Positions 35,304 through 43,576 of a DNA stretch of 64,000 bases are shown in pieces. Source of the stretch: Lysobacterales bacterium. Lineage in GTDB: Bacteria > Pseudomonadota > Gammaproteobacteria > Xanthomonadales > UBA2363. The notes beneath the pieces are model-generated. The model was given only the letters and a program-made list of their open reading frames with translations. It was not told the DNA's origin and made no database searches. The translations under genes were made by a program, and so were the position numbers. Numbering within the stretch: the first letter of the stretch is position 1; every line of letters begins with the position of its first letter. Location: contig JAHCAT010000009.1 of the NCBI GenBank assembly GCA_019634735.1, positions 124,001 through 188,000 on the forward strand. The letters are read 5' to 3'.

Positions 35304-36215
35304 ATGAACTTACGCCATCTTCGCTGTTTCATCGCCGTGGCCGAGGAGTTGCACTTTGGCCGGGCGGCGCGGCGGCTGCATGTGGAGCAGTCGCCCCTGT
35401 CGCGCACGATCCGCCAACTGGAGGCGGACCTGGGCGTGACGCTGCTGGAGCGCACGCCGCGCGGGGTGCGCCTGACCCCGGCCGGGCAGGTGTTCCTGGA
35501 GGAGGCCCGGCGCGTGCTGCTGACCCTTGAGCAAGCCCAGACCAAGGCGCGGGCGGTGGCGGCGGGACACCGGGGCACCCTGCGCATCGCCTTGGCCGGC
35601 GGCATCGGGCGGACCCGGCTGTCGGCGCTTCTCGCGCTGTGCCGGGAGGAGGCGCCGGAAGTGGGCATCCGGCTGTTCGAGGCGCCGCTGTCGCAGGTGG
35701 TGGGCGGGCTGGGCAACGACCTGTACGACGCGGCCTTTGCGATGGCCGGCGAGATGGAGGCCGGGGTGGTCGCCAGGCCGGTGTGGCAAGACCCGCTGGT
35801 GGTGGCCATACCCGCGCGGCACCCCTTGCTGGCGCACAAGCGGGTACCGCTGAACGAGGTGGTGGGCTACCCGCTGGTGCTGTGTCACCCGCAGGTTTGT
35901 CAGGAGTGCAGCCGGCAATGCGAGCGCCTGCTGCGCCTGGTGGAGACACCGCCGGTCGTGGCCGAGTACGTGACGACCCACTCGTTGATGTTGGCCCTGG
36001 TGGCGGCCGGCTATGGCGTGGGATTTTCCACCGCGGCGCACGCGGTGGCATGCCGGCAGGCGGACGTGATCGTCCGGCCGCTGGATGAAGACTCGGCGGC
36101 GTTGACGACCTACCTGCTACATCCCGAGGGCGCGATGTCGGAGCCGCTGCGCCACTTCATCGACCGTGCGCAGCGTGTCGGCCATATGCCGTTGGATGCG
36201 CAACGGCTCGCATGA
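35304..36215 (+). CDS. LysR-family transcriptional regulator
   Basis: The 303-residue protein starts at ATG 35304 behind GGGGGGAAG. Its winged helix is LRHLRCFIAVAEELHFGRAARRLHVEQSPLSRTIRQLE, and the effector-binding domain includes GYPLVLCHPQVCQECSRQCERLL, a four-cysteine cluster unusual for this family. It resembles the minus-strand LysR 1 kb upstream and is transcribed away from it. Target and ligand are unknown. Confidence 0.88.
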   Translation: MNLRHLRCFIAVAEELHFGRAARRLHVEQSPLSRTIRQLEADLGVTLLERTPRGVRLTPAGQVFLEEARRVLLTLEQAQTKARAVAAGHRGTLRIALAGGIGRTRLSALLALCREEAPEVGIRLFEAPLSQVVGGLGNDLYDAAFAMAGEMEAGVVARPVWQDPLVVAIPARHPLLAHKRVPLNEVVGYPLVLCHPQVCQECSRQCERLLRLVETPPVVAEYVTTHSLMLALVAAGYGVGFSTAAHAVACRQADVIVRPLDEDSAALTTYLLHPEGAMSEPLRHFIDRAQRVGHMPLDAQRLA

Positions 36216-36746
36216 GGCTGCCTCAGGCAGGTTGGCCGATTCCATTTTGGTCAAAGCGCCAGACCTGTTTTGCCACAGCGGGATTCCATTGCAGCGGTGC
36301 ACGGGCGCGCTGCACCCAGGCGTTGCTCGCGGTTGCGGTTGGCATCCTGCGATGAAAATCGCATGCCCATCGTGGCGCGTCACAGCGAAGACGCGCGGCG
36401 CAACAGTGCTTGCCGTATGCGCATCGGCTCTGGTGTGTTGAGCTGATCGCGCTTTACTGGGCCTTTTTCCCTGCAAAGACTTTGGCCTGGTTATCCGGGT
36501 CAAGCATGGTGCTCGCGAATGACGCTGGTGACAGCATGTTTCGCGGTTTGCGAATTGTGAGTGATGGCGCCATGCGCGGCAAGGCGCGCATCTCGCAACG
36601 AAACCGGCGGCATCGCCGATGCCACGGTCTTCGCCGCTTCGTCACCTGCTCGTTTCGCCCGGAGATTCCTGGACAGCCACGCACGCCGCCTGTACGGCGG
36701 GTGCGCGTACTTGGACTCGGTGCGAAGACGAATGGAGGCGCGCGAT
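36216..36746. other. Intergenic DNA of lower G+C, no gene recognised
   Basis: This 531-bp stretch separates the LysR gene from the first conserved ICE gene. The same-strand frame from 36561 is open into the next gene but is not protein-like before 36747. The sequence is less GC-rich than its surroundings and contains repeated GATTCCATT (36238 and 36283 regions). It may contain the true attL or promoters; neither could be proven. Confidence 0.4.
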
Positions 36747-37508
36747 ATGCCGAAGTCGAGCAGCCTGGCCGATGGCGCCAAGACCTACTACCGCCCGATC
36801 GAGGCGGCAATCCGCTGGAGCGGATTGCTGCGCTTCGAGCGGCGCATCCTGGCGGCCTTGGGACAGCGGCCTCTGCCGGAGGCAACGGAGTTTCCGCGCT
36901 GGCCGATGCTGCGATTGAACGCCGAAAGAATCTTCGATGCGCTGGCTCACGGCGAGATGCCGTATGGCAAGGAGGGCTTGGTGCGGGACACGCAGGGCCT
37001 GGCGATGGACGACCCGTCGCTGACGGTGCGGCACGTCGATCTGAAAGCCTGGATGGCGCACTACTACCCCGGCGAGAAACCGGCGTTTCTGTTCGATGAG
37101 ATCGAGCGTGCGCTTCACCCAGCGATCAGTCTGGACACAGTGGGCGCATTGCTGGCCGAGCGGGAAGCGATCAAGGCGCGGCTGGCGGAACACCTGGGCG
37201 TGCACGAGACGCTGCGCGCCGAGCACGAGGCGCTGCTGAAAACGCACGCCGCCTGCGCGGCCGACGCGGAGCGTGCGAACACGCCGGGGCCGCGCAGCGA
37301 ATCGACCTACCTGAACATCGTTGGCGGATTACTGACGCTGCTGCTGGGCAAGTCGCCCAGCGGCACGCCGTATTCCAGCTTCCTGACGCAGGAAGCCATC
37401 ATCAGCGCGATGGTGGCGCACCACGGCAACGCGATGGGCATCACCGAGCGCACCCTGCAGGCCAAGTTCGCACTGGCTCGGCGCAATCTGCAGAGCACAA
37501 CTTCCTGA
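36747..37508 (+). CDS. Conserved hypothetical protein at the ICE left end
   Basis: The 253-residue protein has no recognised domain. The start ATG 36747 has GGAGG 7 bp upstream; the frame is open further but without protein character. A central part (SLTVRHVDLKAWMAHYYPGEKPAFLFDEIERALHP) and the C-terminal ESTYLNIVGGLLTLLLGKSPSGTPYSSFLTQEAIISAMVAHHG are well formed. The end resembles small ICE proteins that precede alpA/parA, and it may be regulatory or replication-linked. No function is claimed. Confidence 0.7.
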   Translation: MPKSSSLADGAKTYYRPIEAAIRWSGLLRFERRILAALGQRPLPEATEFPRWPMLRLNAERIFDALAHGEMPYGKEGLVRDTQGLAMDDPSLTVRHVDLKAWMAHYYPGEKPAFLFDEIERALHPAISLDTVGALLAEREAIKARLAEHLGVHETLRAEHEALLKTHAACAADAERANTPGPRSESTYLNIVGGLLTLLLGKSPSGTPYSSFLTQEAIISAMVAHHGNAMGITERTLQAKFALARRNLQSTTS

Positions 37509-37518
37509 GCGATGCCAG

Positions 37519-37553
37519 ACCGTATCTGCGGTCGCGGATACCGCATTTGCGGT
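37519..37553 (+). promoter_or_regulatory. Pair of 14-bp dyad operators before the alpA-parA operon
   Basis: ACCGTATCTGCGGT (37519-37532) and ACCGCATTTGCGGT (37540-37553) are near-identical dyads (ACCGCA/TGCGGT arms) with starts 21 bp apart, two helical turns. They lie 74 to 108 bp upstream of alpA, in the only gap before the maintenance genes. The spacing suggests cooperative binding of a repressor; AlpA or ParA/ParB are candidates. Confidence 0.55.
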
Positions 37554-37626
37554 GTCTTTCCTCAACGCGGCGTTCTTAATTCGAGTCACGCCAATCAGCG
37601 CCACTGAGCGTTAAGGAGTGACCCTC

Positions 37627-37845
37627 ATGTCTTCGCAGACCACCGCCACGGCGGCACCGACCGAGCACCGCATCCTGCGCCGCGCCGAGGTCGAAGCCAA
37701 GACCGGCTTCAAGCGCGCGCACATCTACAGCCTGATGAAGGAAGGCAAGTTCCCCAAGGCGCTGCGCCTGGGCGTGCGCGCGGTGGGCTGGGACTCGGTG
37801 GAGATCGAACAGTGGATCGCCGATCGCCTCAAAGAACGCGCCTGA
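37627..37845 (+). CDS. alpA: AlpA-family DNA-binding regulator
   Basis: The 72-residue protein has an excisionase/MerR-like helix-turn-helix: ILRRAEVEAKTGFKRAHIYSLMKEGKFPKALRLGVRAVGWDSVEIEQWIADR, the classical AlpA pattern. ATG 37627 lies 9 bases after AAGGAG; an in-frame GTG at 37618 is too close to it. In this ICE class AlpA-like proteins control excision and maintenance genes. It is 40 bp upstream of parA and probably co-transcribed. Confidence 0.9.
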   Translation: MSSQTTATAAPTEHRILRRAEVEAKTGFKRAHIYSLMKEGKFPKALRLGVRAVGWDSVEIEQWIADRLKERA

Positions 37846-37885
37846 CGCTTCTTCTCGGTTCATGCCATTCGACGAGGAGAAGCCC

Positions 37886-38752
37886 ATGCAGGTGGTGTCC
37901 ATCATTTCGACCAAGGGCGGCGTGGGCAAGACCACGACGGCGGCCAACCTGGGCGGCTTCATCGCCGATGCCGGGCTACGCGTGCTGCTGCTGGACCTGG
38001 ACGTGCAGCCCACGCTGTCGAGCTACTTCACGCTGGACGTGCGCGCGCCCGGCGGCATCTACGAGATGCTGGCCTTCAACGAGCGGCGCATCGAGCAACT
38101 GGTGTCGCGCACCGCGATCGCTGGCCTGGACCTGGTGCTCTCCAACGACGACCGCGGCGAACTGAACACGCTGCTGCTGCACGCTCCGGATGGGCGCCTG
38201 CGACTGCGCCATCTGCTTCCCGTCTTCCGCACGCACTATGACTTGCTGTTGATCGACACGCAGGGCGCGCGCAGCGTGCTGCTGGAGATGGCGGTGCTGG
38301 CGTCCGACCTGGCGCTGTCACCGGTGACGCCGGAGATTCTGGCCGCGCGCGAACTGCGCCGCGGCACACTGCAACTGATCGAGGACATCGCGCCGTATCG
38401 CCACCTGGGCATCGAGCCGCCGCCGCTGCGCCTGCTCATCAACCGTGTGCATCCGGTGTCGTCGAACGCGCGGCTGGTCCAGCAGGCGCTGCGACAGGTG
38501 TTCCAGGAACAGGCCGGCGTGCAGGTGCTGGACACCGACGTGCCGGCCATCGAAGCCTATCCGCGCGCTGCGACACGAGGATTGCCGGTGCATCGGGTGG
38601 AGTACCGGCGGCCGGCTGGGCGCACGGCGCCCGCGGCGCTGGACACCATGCGCACGCTGGCCGGCGAGCTGTTCCCCGCGTGGCGGGAGCGCTTCGCGCT
38701 GGTCACCGGCCGGGCCGATGCGGGAGGGGCCAGCCATGGCGAGCGCACATGA
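37886..38752 (+). CDS. parA: ParA/Soj family partition ATPase
   Basis: The 288-residue ATPase has the deviant Walker A KGGVGKTTTAANLGG (from Lys10), LLLDLDVQPTLS as the switch/Walker A' strand, and LLLIDTQGA as Walker B. It is the Soj protein of pKLC102/PAPI-1-type ICEs, needed to keep the excised element. The start ATG 37886 follows GAGGAG; the upstream ATG 37862 is less well placed. The 3' end overlaps the next gene by 17 bp. Confidence 0.93.
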   Translation: MQVVSIISTKGGVGKTTTAANLGGFIADAGLRVLLLDLDVQPTLSSYFTLDVRAPGGIYEMLAFNERRIEQLVSRTAIAGLDLVLSNDDRGELNTLLLHAPDGRLRLRHLLPVFRTHYDLLLIDTQGARSVLLEMAVLASDLALSPVTPEILAARELRRGTLQLIEDIAPYRHLGIEPPPLRLLINRVHPVSSNARLVQQALRQVFQEQAGVQVLDTDVPAIEAYPRAATRGLPVHRVEYRRPAGRTAPAALDTMRTLAGELFPAWRERFALVTGRADAGGASHGERT

Positions 38753-38972
38753 ACTGGCGCGCGGCCGTGAACGGCTGCGCGCGCTGATCGAGTTCGCGCT
38801 GGGCGAAGGCTGGCGCGTGGTGCGCACGTCCGGCGGGCACCTGAAATTCACGAAACCAGGCTGCGCGTCGATCTACACCAGTTCGACTGCGAGCGACCAC
38901 CGTGCCGACCGCAATGCCCGCGCGCAACTTCGCCGCGCCGACCGGCAGGCGCAGGAGAACGGCCGTGGCTGA
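38736..38972 (+). CDS. HicA-like small protein
   Basis: The 78-residue protein has an N-terminal helix and then WRVVRTSGGHLKFTKPGCASIYTSSTASDHRADRNARAQLRRADR. The GGHLKF motif with the conserved His matches the HicA double-stranded-RNA-binding fold of toxin-antitoxin systems. No HicB antitoxin gene is beside it; instead it sits between parA and parB, overlapping both. It may have been adopted as an accessory RNA-binding or partition protein. Confidence 0.6.
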   Translation: MASAHELARGRERLRALIEFALGEGWRVVRTSGGHLKFTKPGCASIYTSSTASDHRADRNARAQLRRADRQAQENGRG

Positions 38973-40623
38973 GCTGACGCCGCAGGACATGGCTGCCAAG
39001 CTGCTGGCCACCGGCTTCGAGCGCAGCGGCCCTTCGGCCGCGACCTTGAGCGACCCCATCGCCGACACGCCGATGGTGGTGACGCTGGACCAGTTGCGGC
39101 CCTACGACCACGACCCGCGCGTGACGCGCAACCCGGCCTATGCGGAGATCAAGGCGTCCATCCGCGAACGCGGGCTGGACGCGCCCCCCGCGATCACGCG
39201 CAGGCCGGGCGAGGCGCACTACATCATTCGCAACGGCGGCAACACGCGGCTGGCGATCCTGCGCGAGTTGTGGAGCGAGACCAAGGAGGAACGCTTCTTC
39301 CGCATTGCGTGCCTGTTCCGCCCGTGGCCGGCGCGCGGCGAAATCGTGGCGCTGACCGGGCATCTGGCCGAGAACGAGCTTCGCGGCGGGCTGACCTTCA
39401 TCGAGCGGGCCTTGGGCATCGAGAAGGCGCGCGAGTTCTACGAGCAGGAAAGCGGCCAGGCGCTGTCGCAGAGCGAACTCGCGCGGCGGCTGACTGCCGA
39501 CGGCTATCCGGTGCCGCAGTCACACATCAGCCGCATGAACGATGCGGTGCGCTATCTGCTGCCGGCGATCCCGACGCTGTTGTACGGCGGATTGGGCCGG
39601 CATCAGGTGGACCGGCTCGCGGTGCTGCGCAAGGCGTGCGAGCGCACCTGGGAGCGGCGTGCGCTGGGCCGCACCGTGGCCGTGGACTTCGCCACCTTGT
39701 TTCAGGACGTACTGACGCAGTTCGACACACAGCCGGACGACTTCTCGCCGCAGCGGGTGCAGGACGAGCTGGTGGGCCAGATGGCCGAGCTGCTGGAAGC
39801 GGACTACGACACGCTGGCGCTGGAGATCAACGACAGCGAAAGCCGCCAGCGTGCGCTGACCAGCGAACCGGCGGCACCGACGCCACCGGCAACGCCTGTC
39901 GTGCCTGCTGCTCCTCCCCCGCCGGTCTCCGCGCCTCAGCCGCCACCCGCCTCGTCTATGCCGCGCGACGCCACGCCGGTCGCGCCTCCGGCGCCAGCAG
40001 CGACACCGCCTGCATCGCCCGACGCGCCGGAGGACCAGCACGGGCAACGCGACGAGCGTCTGCAAGGGCACATCGTGACACCGGCACCGACCACCGAGCG
40101 CCTGCTGTCCATCCAACGGATGGTCGCGGACCAGCTCGGCGACAAGCTGCCCGACTTCGAGGCCGATGCGCTGCGTGCGATCCCCGTGCAGGCTGGCGGG
40201 CTCTATCCCATCTCGGACGTCTGGTACATCGAGCCGGGGCTGGACGCGCCGGATCGCCTGCGCGTGCACATCGCGCAGTTCGCGCGCGAGATCGCCGGGG
40301 ACGCGGCGGTGGCCGACCACATCGAGGCCATCGACGGCGGCATCGGCTTCGTCTGCGTGGCACCGGCCGTGGGCCAGGCGAAAGCGCTGCCGGCGTTCGC
40401 GCGGGCGGTGCTCACCCTACTGCATGCGCTGAGTGCGGCGCCGCCCGCCGCGAACGGATTGGACCGCGCGCGGCTGGCCGACGAGCTGGCGGCGCTGCTG
40501 CATGGCCACGGCGGCTCGGCCACACGCCTGAGCGATGCTGCGCTGGTGAAGCTGTTCCGTCTGCTGCGCCTGGCGCGCCGGCTGCTGGACCTGCAAGCCG
40601 GCGAAGCGGGCCAGGAATCCTGA
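38965..40623 (+). CDS. parB: ParB family protein of the ICE (PFGI_1 class)
   Basis: The 552-residue protein has a ParB/Srx nuclease-like domain early (VVTLDQLRPYDHDPRVTRNPAYAEIKASIRERGLD, HYIIRNGGNTRLAIL). A helix-turn-helix region follows (ALSQSELARRLTADGYPVPQSHISRMN), then a Pro/Ala-rich linker and a C-terminal domain. This length and layout match the 'integrating conjugative element, PFGI_1 class' ParB family. GTG 38965, preceded by AGGAGA and overlapping the previous stop, is the best start. Confidence 0.9.
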   Translation: MAELTPQDMAAKLLATGFERSGPSAATLSDPIADTPMVVTLDQLRPYDHDPRVTRNPAYAEIKASIRERGLDAPPAITRRPGEAHYIIRNGGNTRLAILRELWSETKEERFFRIACLFRPWPARGEIVALTGHLAENELRGGLTFIERALGIEKAREFYEQESGQALSQSELARRLTADGYPVPQSHISRMNDAVRYLLPAIPTLLYGGLGRHQVDRLAVLRKACERTWERRALGRTVAVDFATLFQDVLTQFDTQPDDFSPQRVQDELVGQMAELLEADYDTLALEINDSESRQRALTSEPAAPTPPATPVVPAAPPPPVSAPQPPPASSMPRDATPVAPPAPAATPPASPDAPEDQHGQRDERLQGHIVTPAPTTERLLSIQRMVADQLGDKLPDFEADALRAIPVQAGGLYPISDVWYIEPGLDAPDRLRVHIAQFAREIAGDAAVADHIEAIDGGIGFVCVAPAVGQAKALPAFARAVLTLLHALSAAPPAANGLDRARLADELAALLHGHGGSATRLSDAALVKLFRLLRLARRLLDLQAGEAGQES

Positions 40624-40640
40624 GCGCAGGAGGCTCCCGT

Positions 40641-41201
40641 ATGTCGGCACCGCACCCGCTCAACCAGGCCGTGATCGCCCAGGCCCTGCATGACCTGCGC
40701 AACGGCCAGTTGCGCCGCTGCAAGGCCATGGGCTTCGGCGAGGAGGAGCTGGATGCGCTGAAGCACCCCGAACTCGTGAGCATGCTGGTGAATGCCACGG
40801 TGTCGTGGTGTTCGGTGTCGGTGAACCGGGAGGTGTTGAAGCGGCTGCTGAGCCAGGTGCACGACGTGGAGCGGGAGATCGCCACGGTGGACCGCATGCT
40901 GCGCCTGGGGGCGAGCACGGAGATGGTCAGCAAGTTCTACGGCCTCACGCATCAGGAAGTGGCGCTGCGCCGCGACATCCTCGGGCTACCCAAGCGCAAG
41001 GGCCGGCATCCGGTGCTCGATGAGGCGCAGGACGTGACCTTGTGGGAGCGCTGGAAGGCCGGCGTCGCCGAGCGCCATATCGCCCTGACCGACGACATGG
41101 CGATGCTGGCGTTGACCATGGACCTGGCCGAGGCGCTGAGCCTGCCCATGTCGGTGATCTGGTCGGCGATACGGAACTGGATCGACCAGGGGCTGGTGTA
41201 G
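40641..41201 (+). CDS. DUF2857 protein
   Basis: The 186-residue protein is conserved after parB in this ICE class. Motifs include RCKAMGFGEEELDALKHPELVSML and the C-terminal helix-turn-helix-like MLRLGASTEMVSKFYGLTHQEVALRRDILGLPKRKGRHP, which suggests DNA binding. ATG 40641 lies 8 bp after CAGGAGG. It is followed by the STY4528-family gene with a 2-bp gap. The biochemical role is unknown; a part in replication control is likely from the context. Confidence 0.85.
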   Translation: MSAPHPLNQAVIAQALHDLRNGQLRRCKAMGFGEEELDALKHPELVSMLVNATVSWCSVSVNREVLKRLLSQVHDVEREIATVDRMLRLGASTEMVSKFYGLTHQEVALRRDILGLPKRKGRHPVLDEAQDVTLWERWKAGVAERHIALTDDMAMLALTMDLAEALSLPMSVIWSAIRNWIDQGLV

Positions 41202-41203
41202 CC

Positions 41204-42397
41204 ATGACCACGGGCAGCGCACCACGGCGCGATGGCCCGGTTGCGCTGTCGGCGTTGTTCGACGCGGCGCTGCGGCACCTTGAGCCGAAGGAACTGGCGC
41301 AGGGCACGGCGCCGAACCAGGACGGTTTTCTCTACAGCGGCAACCGGCACGAGAGCGTGCCGCGCGCGCTGTTCCTCGACCGACGCCTGACGCCGCTGGA
41401 GCGAAACGCCTGGCAGGTGTTCCGCCTGCAGCTCAACGACGACGGCGTGACCGCCTTTCCCACCTACGACCAGCTCCGCCCCTATCTGGCGTCCATGCCC
41501 TGTGCGGCGCAAGCCTCGCACGAGACCGTGGCGCGCGCCTTGACGCTGCTGCGGCTGACGCGCTGGCTCAGCCTGGTGCGGCGGCGGCGCGATCCCAAGA
41601 CCGGCCGTATCCAAGGCAACCTCTACGTGCTGCACGACGAACCGCTGTCGCCCTTCGAGGCGATGCAGCTCGATGCCGACTACCTCGGCCTGGTCAGTCA
41701 GGCGCTGACCCATGCCGCCAAGGCGGTACAGATGGTGGGCATGAACACGCTCAAGGAGATTGCCGAAGACCCGCTGCTCAGCGGCCGCACGCTGCCGACC
41801 CGCTTGCAGGTGCTGGCGCAGCGCATGGCGCGGCATGGCTGGACGACGCCAGGTTATCCACAGGAGGGTGCGGACCACGAATCCGAAGAAGGCCAGGAAG
41901 CCCTGCTTCGGAATGGCGCGCGCCCGTCTTCGGAATCCGAAGCAGGGCCGAAACCCGCGCCGGACGGCTCTCTTCGGATTCCGAAGGAGGACCGTACAGT
42001 ACGTAATGATCGTATAAATGAAGTACGTACAGTACCGCGCGCGAGGGCCTTGCAGAACCTGCGGCTGCCCGAGCGTTTCCTGCGCTTGAAGGACGAGCAG
42101 CAGGCCGGCGCGCTGGTGGCGCTGCAGCAGGTGGACGAGGCGCAGAGGCAGGCCGTTCTCGACGAGTGGGCGGCACGCTGCCACAACAGCGCGGTACGCA
42201 ACCCGGCCGGCTACCTGTTTGGCATCATCCAGAAGGCGATCCGCGGGGAGTTCAAGGCCTGGGCCGGAGAAAGTGCATCGACGCCGCCAGCGCCCCCGTC
42301 ACCTGCGCCCTCGTCACCGCCAGCATCCCGTGCGGCTGACCCCGAGGTGGCACGTGCCTACCTGGCTCAGCTCCGAGAAGCCTTGCGTGATCGCTGA
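41204..42397 (+). CDS. STY4528-family ICE replication protein
   Basis: The 397-residue protein matches the STY4528 'pathogenicity island replication protein' family. It has an N-terminal SVPRALFLDRRLTPLERNAWQVFRLQLNDDG helix-turn-helix region, TVARALTLLRLTRWLSLVRRRRDPKTGRIQGNLYVLHDEPL as a winged helix, and a C-terminal conserved part NPAGYLFGIIQKAIRGEFKAWAG. A charged linker lies between. The linker-coding DNA carries a DnaA box and iteron-like repeats, so the gene likely contains its own replication origin. Confidence 0.85.
   Translation: MTTGSAPRRDGPVALSALFDAALRHLEPKELAQGTAPNQDGFLYSGNRHESVPRALFLDRRLTPLERNAWQVFRLQLNDDGVTAFPTYDQLRPYLASMPCAAQASHETVARALTLLRLTRWLSLVRRRRDPKTGRIQGNLYVLHDEPLSPFEAMQLDADYLGLVSQALTHAAKAVQMVGMNTLKEIAEDPLLSGRTLPTRLQVLAQRMARHGWTTPGYPQEGADHESEEGQEALLRNGARPSSESEAGPKPAPDGSLRIPKEDRTVRNDRINEVRTVPRARALQNLRLPERFLRLKDEQQAGALVALQQVDEAQRQAVLDEWAARCHNSAVRNPAGYLFGIIQKAIRGEFKAWAGESASTPPAPPSPAPSSPPASRAADPEVARAYLAQLREALRDR
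41854..42036 (+). other. Candidate replication origin inside the STY4528-family gene
   Basis: A perfect DnaA box TTATCCACA lies at 41854-41862. Two half sites follow (GAATCCGAAG 41879-41888, CTTCGGAAT 41906-41914), then two perfect dyads (CTTCGGAATCCGAAG 41928-41942 and CTTCGGATTCCGAAG 41972-41986). GTACAGTAC at 41994-42002 and 42027-42035 flank the AT-rich segment GTAATGATCGTATAAATGAA. The encoded protein here is a variable linker, so the DNA is free to carry signals. The layout is that of an iteron/DnaA origin; function is inferred. Confidence 0.6.
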
Positions 42398-42403
42398 TGT
42401 TGA

Positions 42404-42420
42404 CTATCCCCAGGGGATAG
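42404..42420 (+). promoter_or_regulatory. 17-bp palindrome, copy 1
   Basis: CTATCCCCAGGGGATAG with 8-bp perfect arms lies just after the STY4528 stop and 108 bp before the LOTUS-domain gene. Identical copies occur at 43439 and 45358. It is probably an operator of an ICE regulator. Confidence 0.7.
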
Positions 42421-42527
42421 CTGGAACAAACACCCTTCCGCCGTGCTCGATTGCTGCCCGCCGAACGACAGGCGAAACTGTCGCCTGTGAATCAAACGAG
42501 GACAGCCACGCACGAGCCCGGCCAACG

Positions 42528-43388
42528 ATGGATATGACGACTTTCCCCGTCACAAACGCACTGCAACCACTACAGCGAGACGTTCAGCGCTTGCTGGGCA
42601 GATGCCTGTTGCGCCTTCAACAATACGAGCGCCTCATGAAAGCCATCGTGGCCCACCACGAGATTTCAGGCCCGGCGCATTCGCTGGAGGCCATTCGCGC
42701 AGCGCGGATTGAAGATGCCGCGACCAAGACCCTGGGCACGTTGATCGGACAACTGTTTGGTTCGTATGTCGTCACCGATGGAAATGGCGGCGAGGAACGC
42801 GACGACGCTCTTCCCGGCGACGTGATCTCCTTTCGCACGCGCGTGCAACTGAGCCTGTCTGCGCAGGACTACGCCAAGACCCAGGCCGACCTCAAAGACC
42901 TGGTATCGCTGCGCAACACCCTGGTGCACCACTTCATCGACCAGCACGATCTATGGACCGTGGACGGGTGTCGCGCTGCACAGGACGAACTCGGTTCCGC
43001 CTATACGCGCATCGATCAACACTTCGAGCAGCTGCGCGGCTGGGCCGAGCACATGGATCAGGCGCGGCGCCTGGCAGCGGAGTTCGTCCAGTCGGATGTG
43101 TTCCACGATCTGGTGGTCAATGGCATCGCGCCGGATGGCACGGTGGACTGGCCGGCCGCCGGCATCGTTCGCGCGCTGCGCGAGGCCGTCGCGCAGTTGG
43201 CCGTCGAGGGCTGGACACCCATCGCCGCCGCTGGCCGCTGGATCGCGGAGCGGCATCCCGAGCAGCTTCCAGCCAAGTACGGCTGCAGCAGTTGGCGGCA
43301 GGTGGTGCACGAGTGCCGCCTGTTCGAGCTTCGCTACCGTGAGGTGGAGGGGCAACGGGCCGCCTGGTACAGACCTCGCGAGGCATAG
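42528..43388 (+). CDS. ICE protein with C-terminal OST-HTH/LOTUS domain
   Basis: The 286-residue protein has a helical N-terminal part with LKDLVSLRNTLVHHFIDQHDL, similar to HEPN-like helices. Its C-terminal domain of about 70 residues (WTPIAAAGRWIAERHPEQLPAKYGCSSWRQVVHECRLFELR) is an OST-HTH/LOTUS fold, a module thought to bind RNA (G-quadruplex or dsRNA). ATG 42528 is preceded by a weak Shine-Dalgarno site. It is conserved between STY4528 and TIGR03761 in related ICEs; its role is unknown. Confidence 0.7.
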   Translation: MDMTTFPVTNALQPLQRDVQRLLGRCLLRLQQYERLMKAIVAHHEISGPAHSLEAIRAARIEDAATKTLGTLIGQLFGSYVVTDGNGGEERDDALPGDVISFRTRVQLSLSAQDYAKTQADLKDLVSLRNTLVHHFIDQHDLWTVDGCRAAQDELGSAYTRIDQHFEQLRGWAEHMDQARRLAAEFVQSDVFHDLVVNGIAPDGTVDWPAAGIVRALREAVAQLAVEGWTPIAAAGRWIAERHPEQLPAKYGCSSWRQVVHECRLFELRYREVEGQRAAWYRPREA

Positions 43389-43438
43389 CCCCGCAACGCG
43401 GTCTCACCTCCGCGCGAGCCGCGAACACATCCGCCGAG

Positions 43439-43455
43439 CTATCCCCAGGGGATAG
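43439..43455 (+). promoter_or_regulatory. 17-bp palindrome, copy 2
   Basis: CTATCCCCAGGGGATAG, identical to copies 1 and 3, lies 122 bp before the TIGR03761 gene that heads the TIGR03761-DUF3158-ssb unit. Confidence 0.7.
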
Positions 43456-43576
43456 CCGGCACACACAGCCTTCCGCGCAGAACAAACCGGGCGCGCATGG
43501 GCTGCGGTTTGTTGACTGACAGCCTTCCGGCCGATGCCGATGCTGGCGACTCGCCCCTTCACCGCGAGTCGCTCCC

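Noticed and set aside
33212-36746. tRNA gene or tRNA 3'-end repeat as attL of the ICE
   Set aside because: GGTTCGAC near 34425 recalls a T-loop, but the flanks do not pair as a T-arm and no CCA-adjacent acceptor sequence follows; no other candidate was seen.
36410-36746. N-terminal extension of the first ICE gene (frame open from 36561)
   Set aside because: The added residues are Arg/Ala-rich without protein character, while ATG 36747 has an ideal GGAGG at 7 bp.
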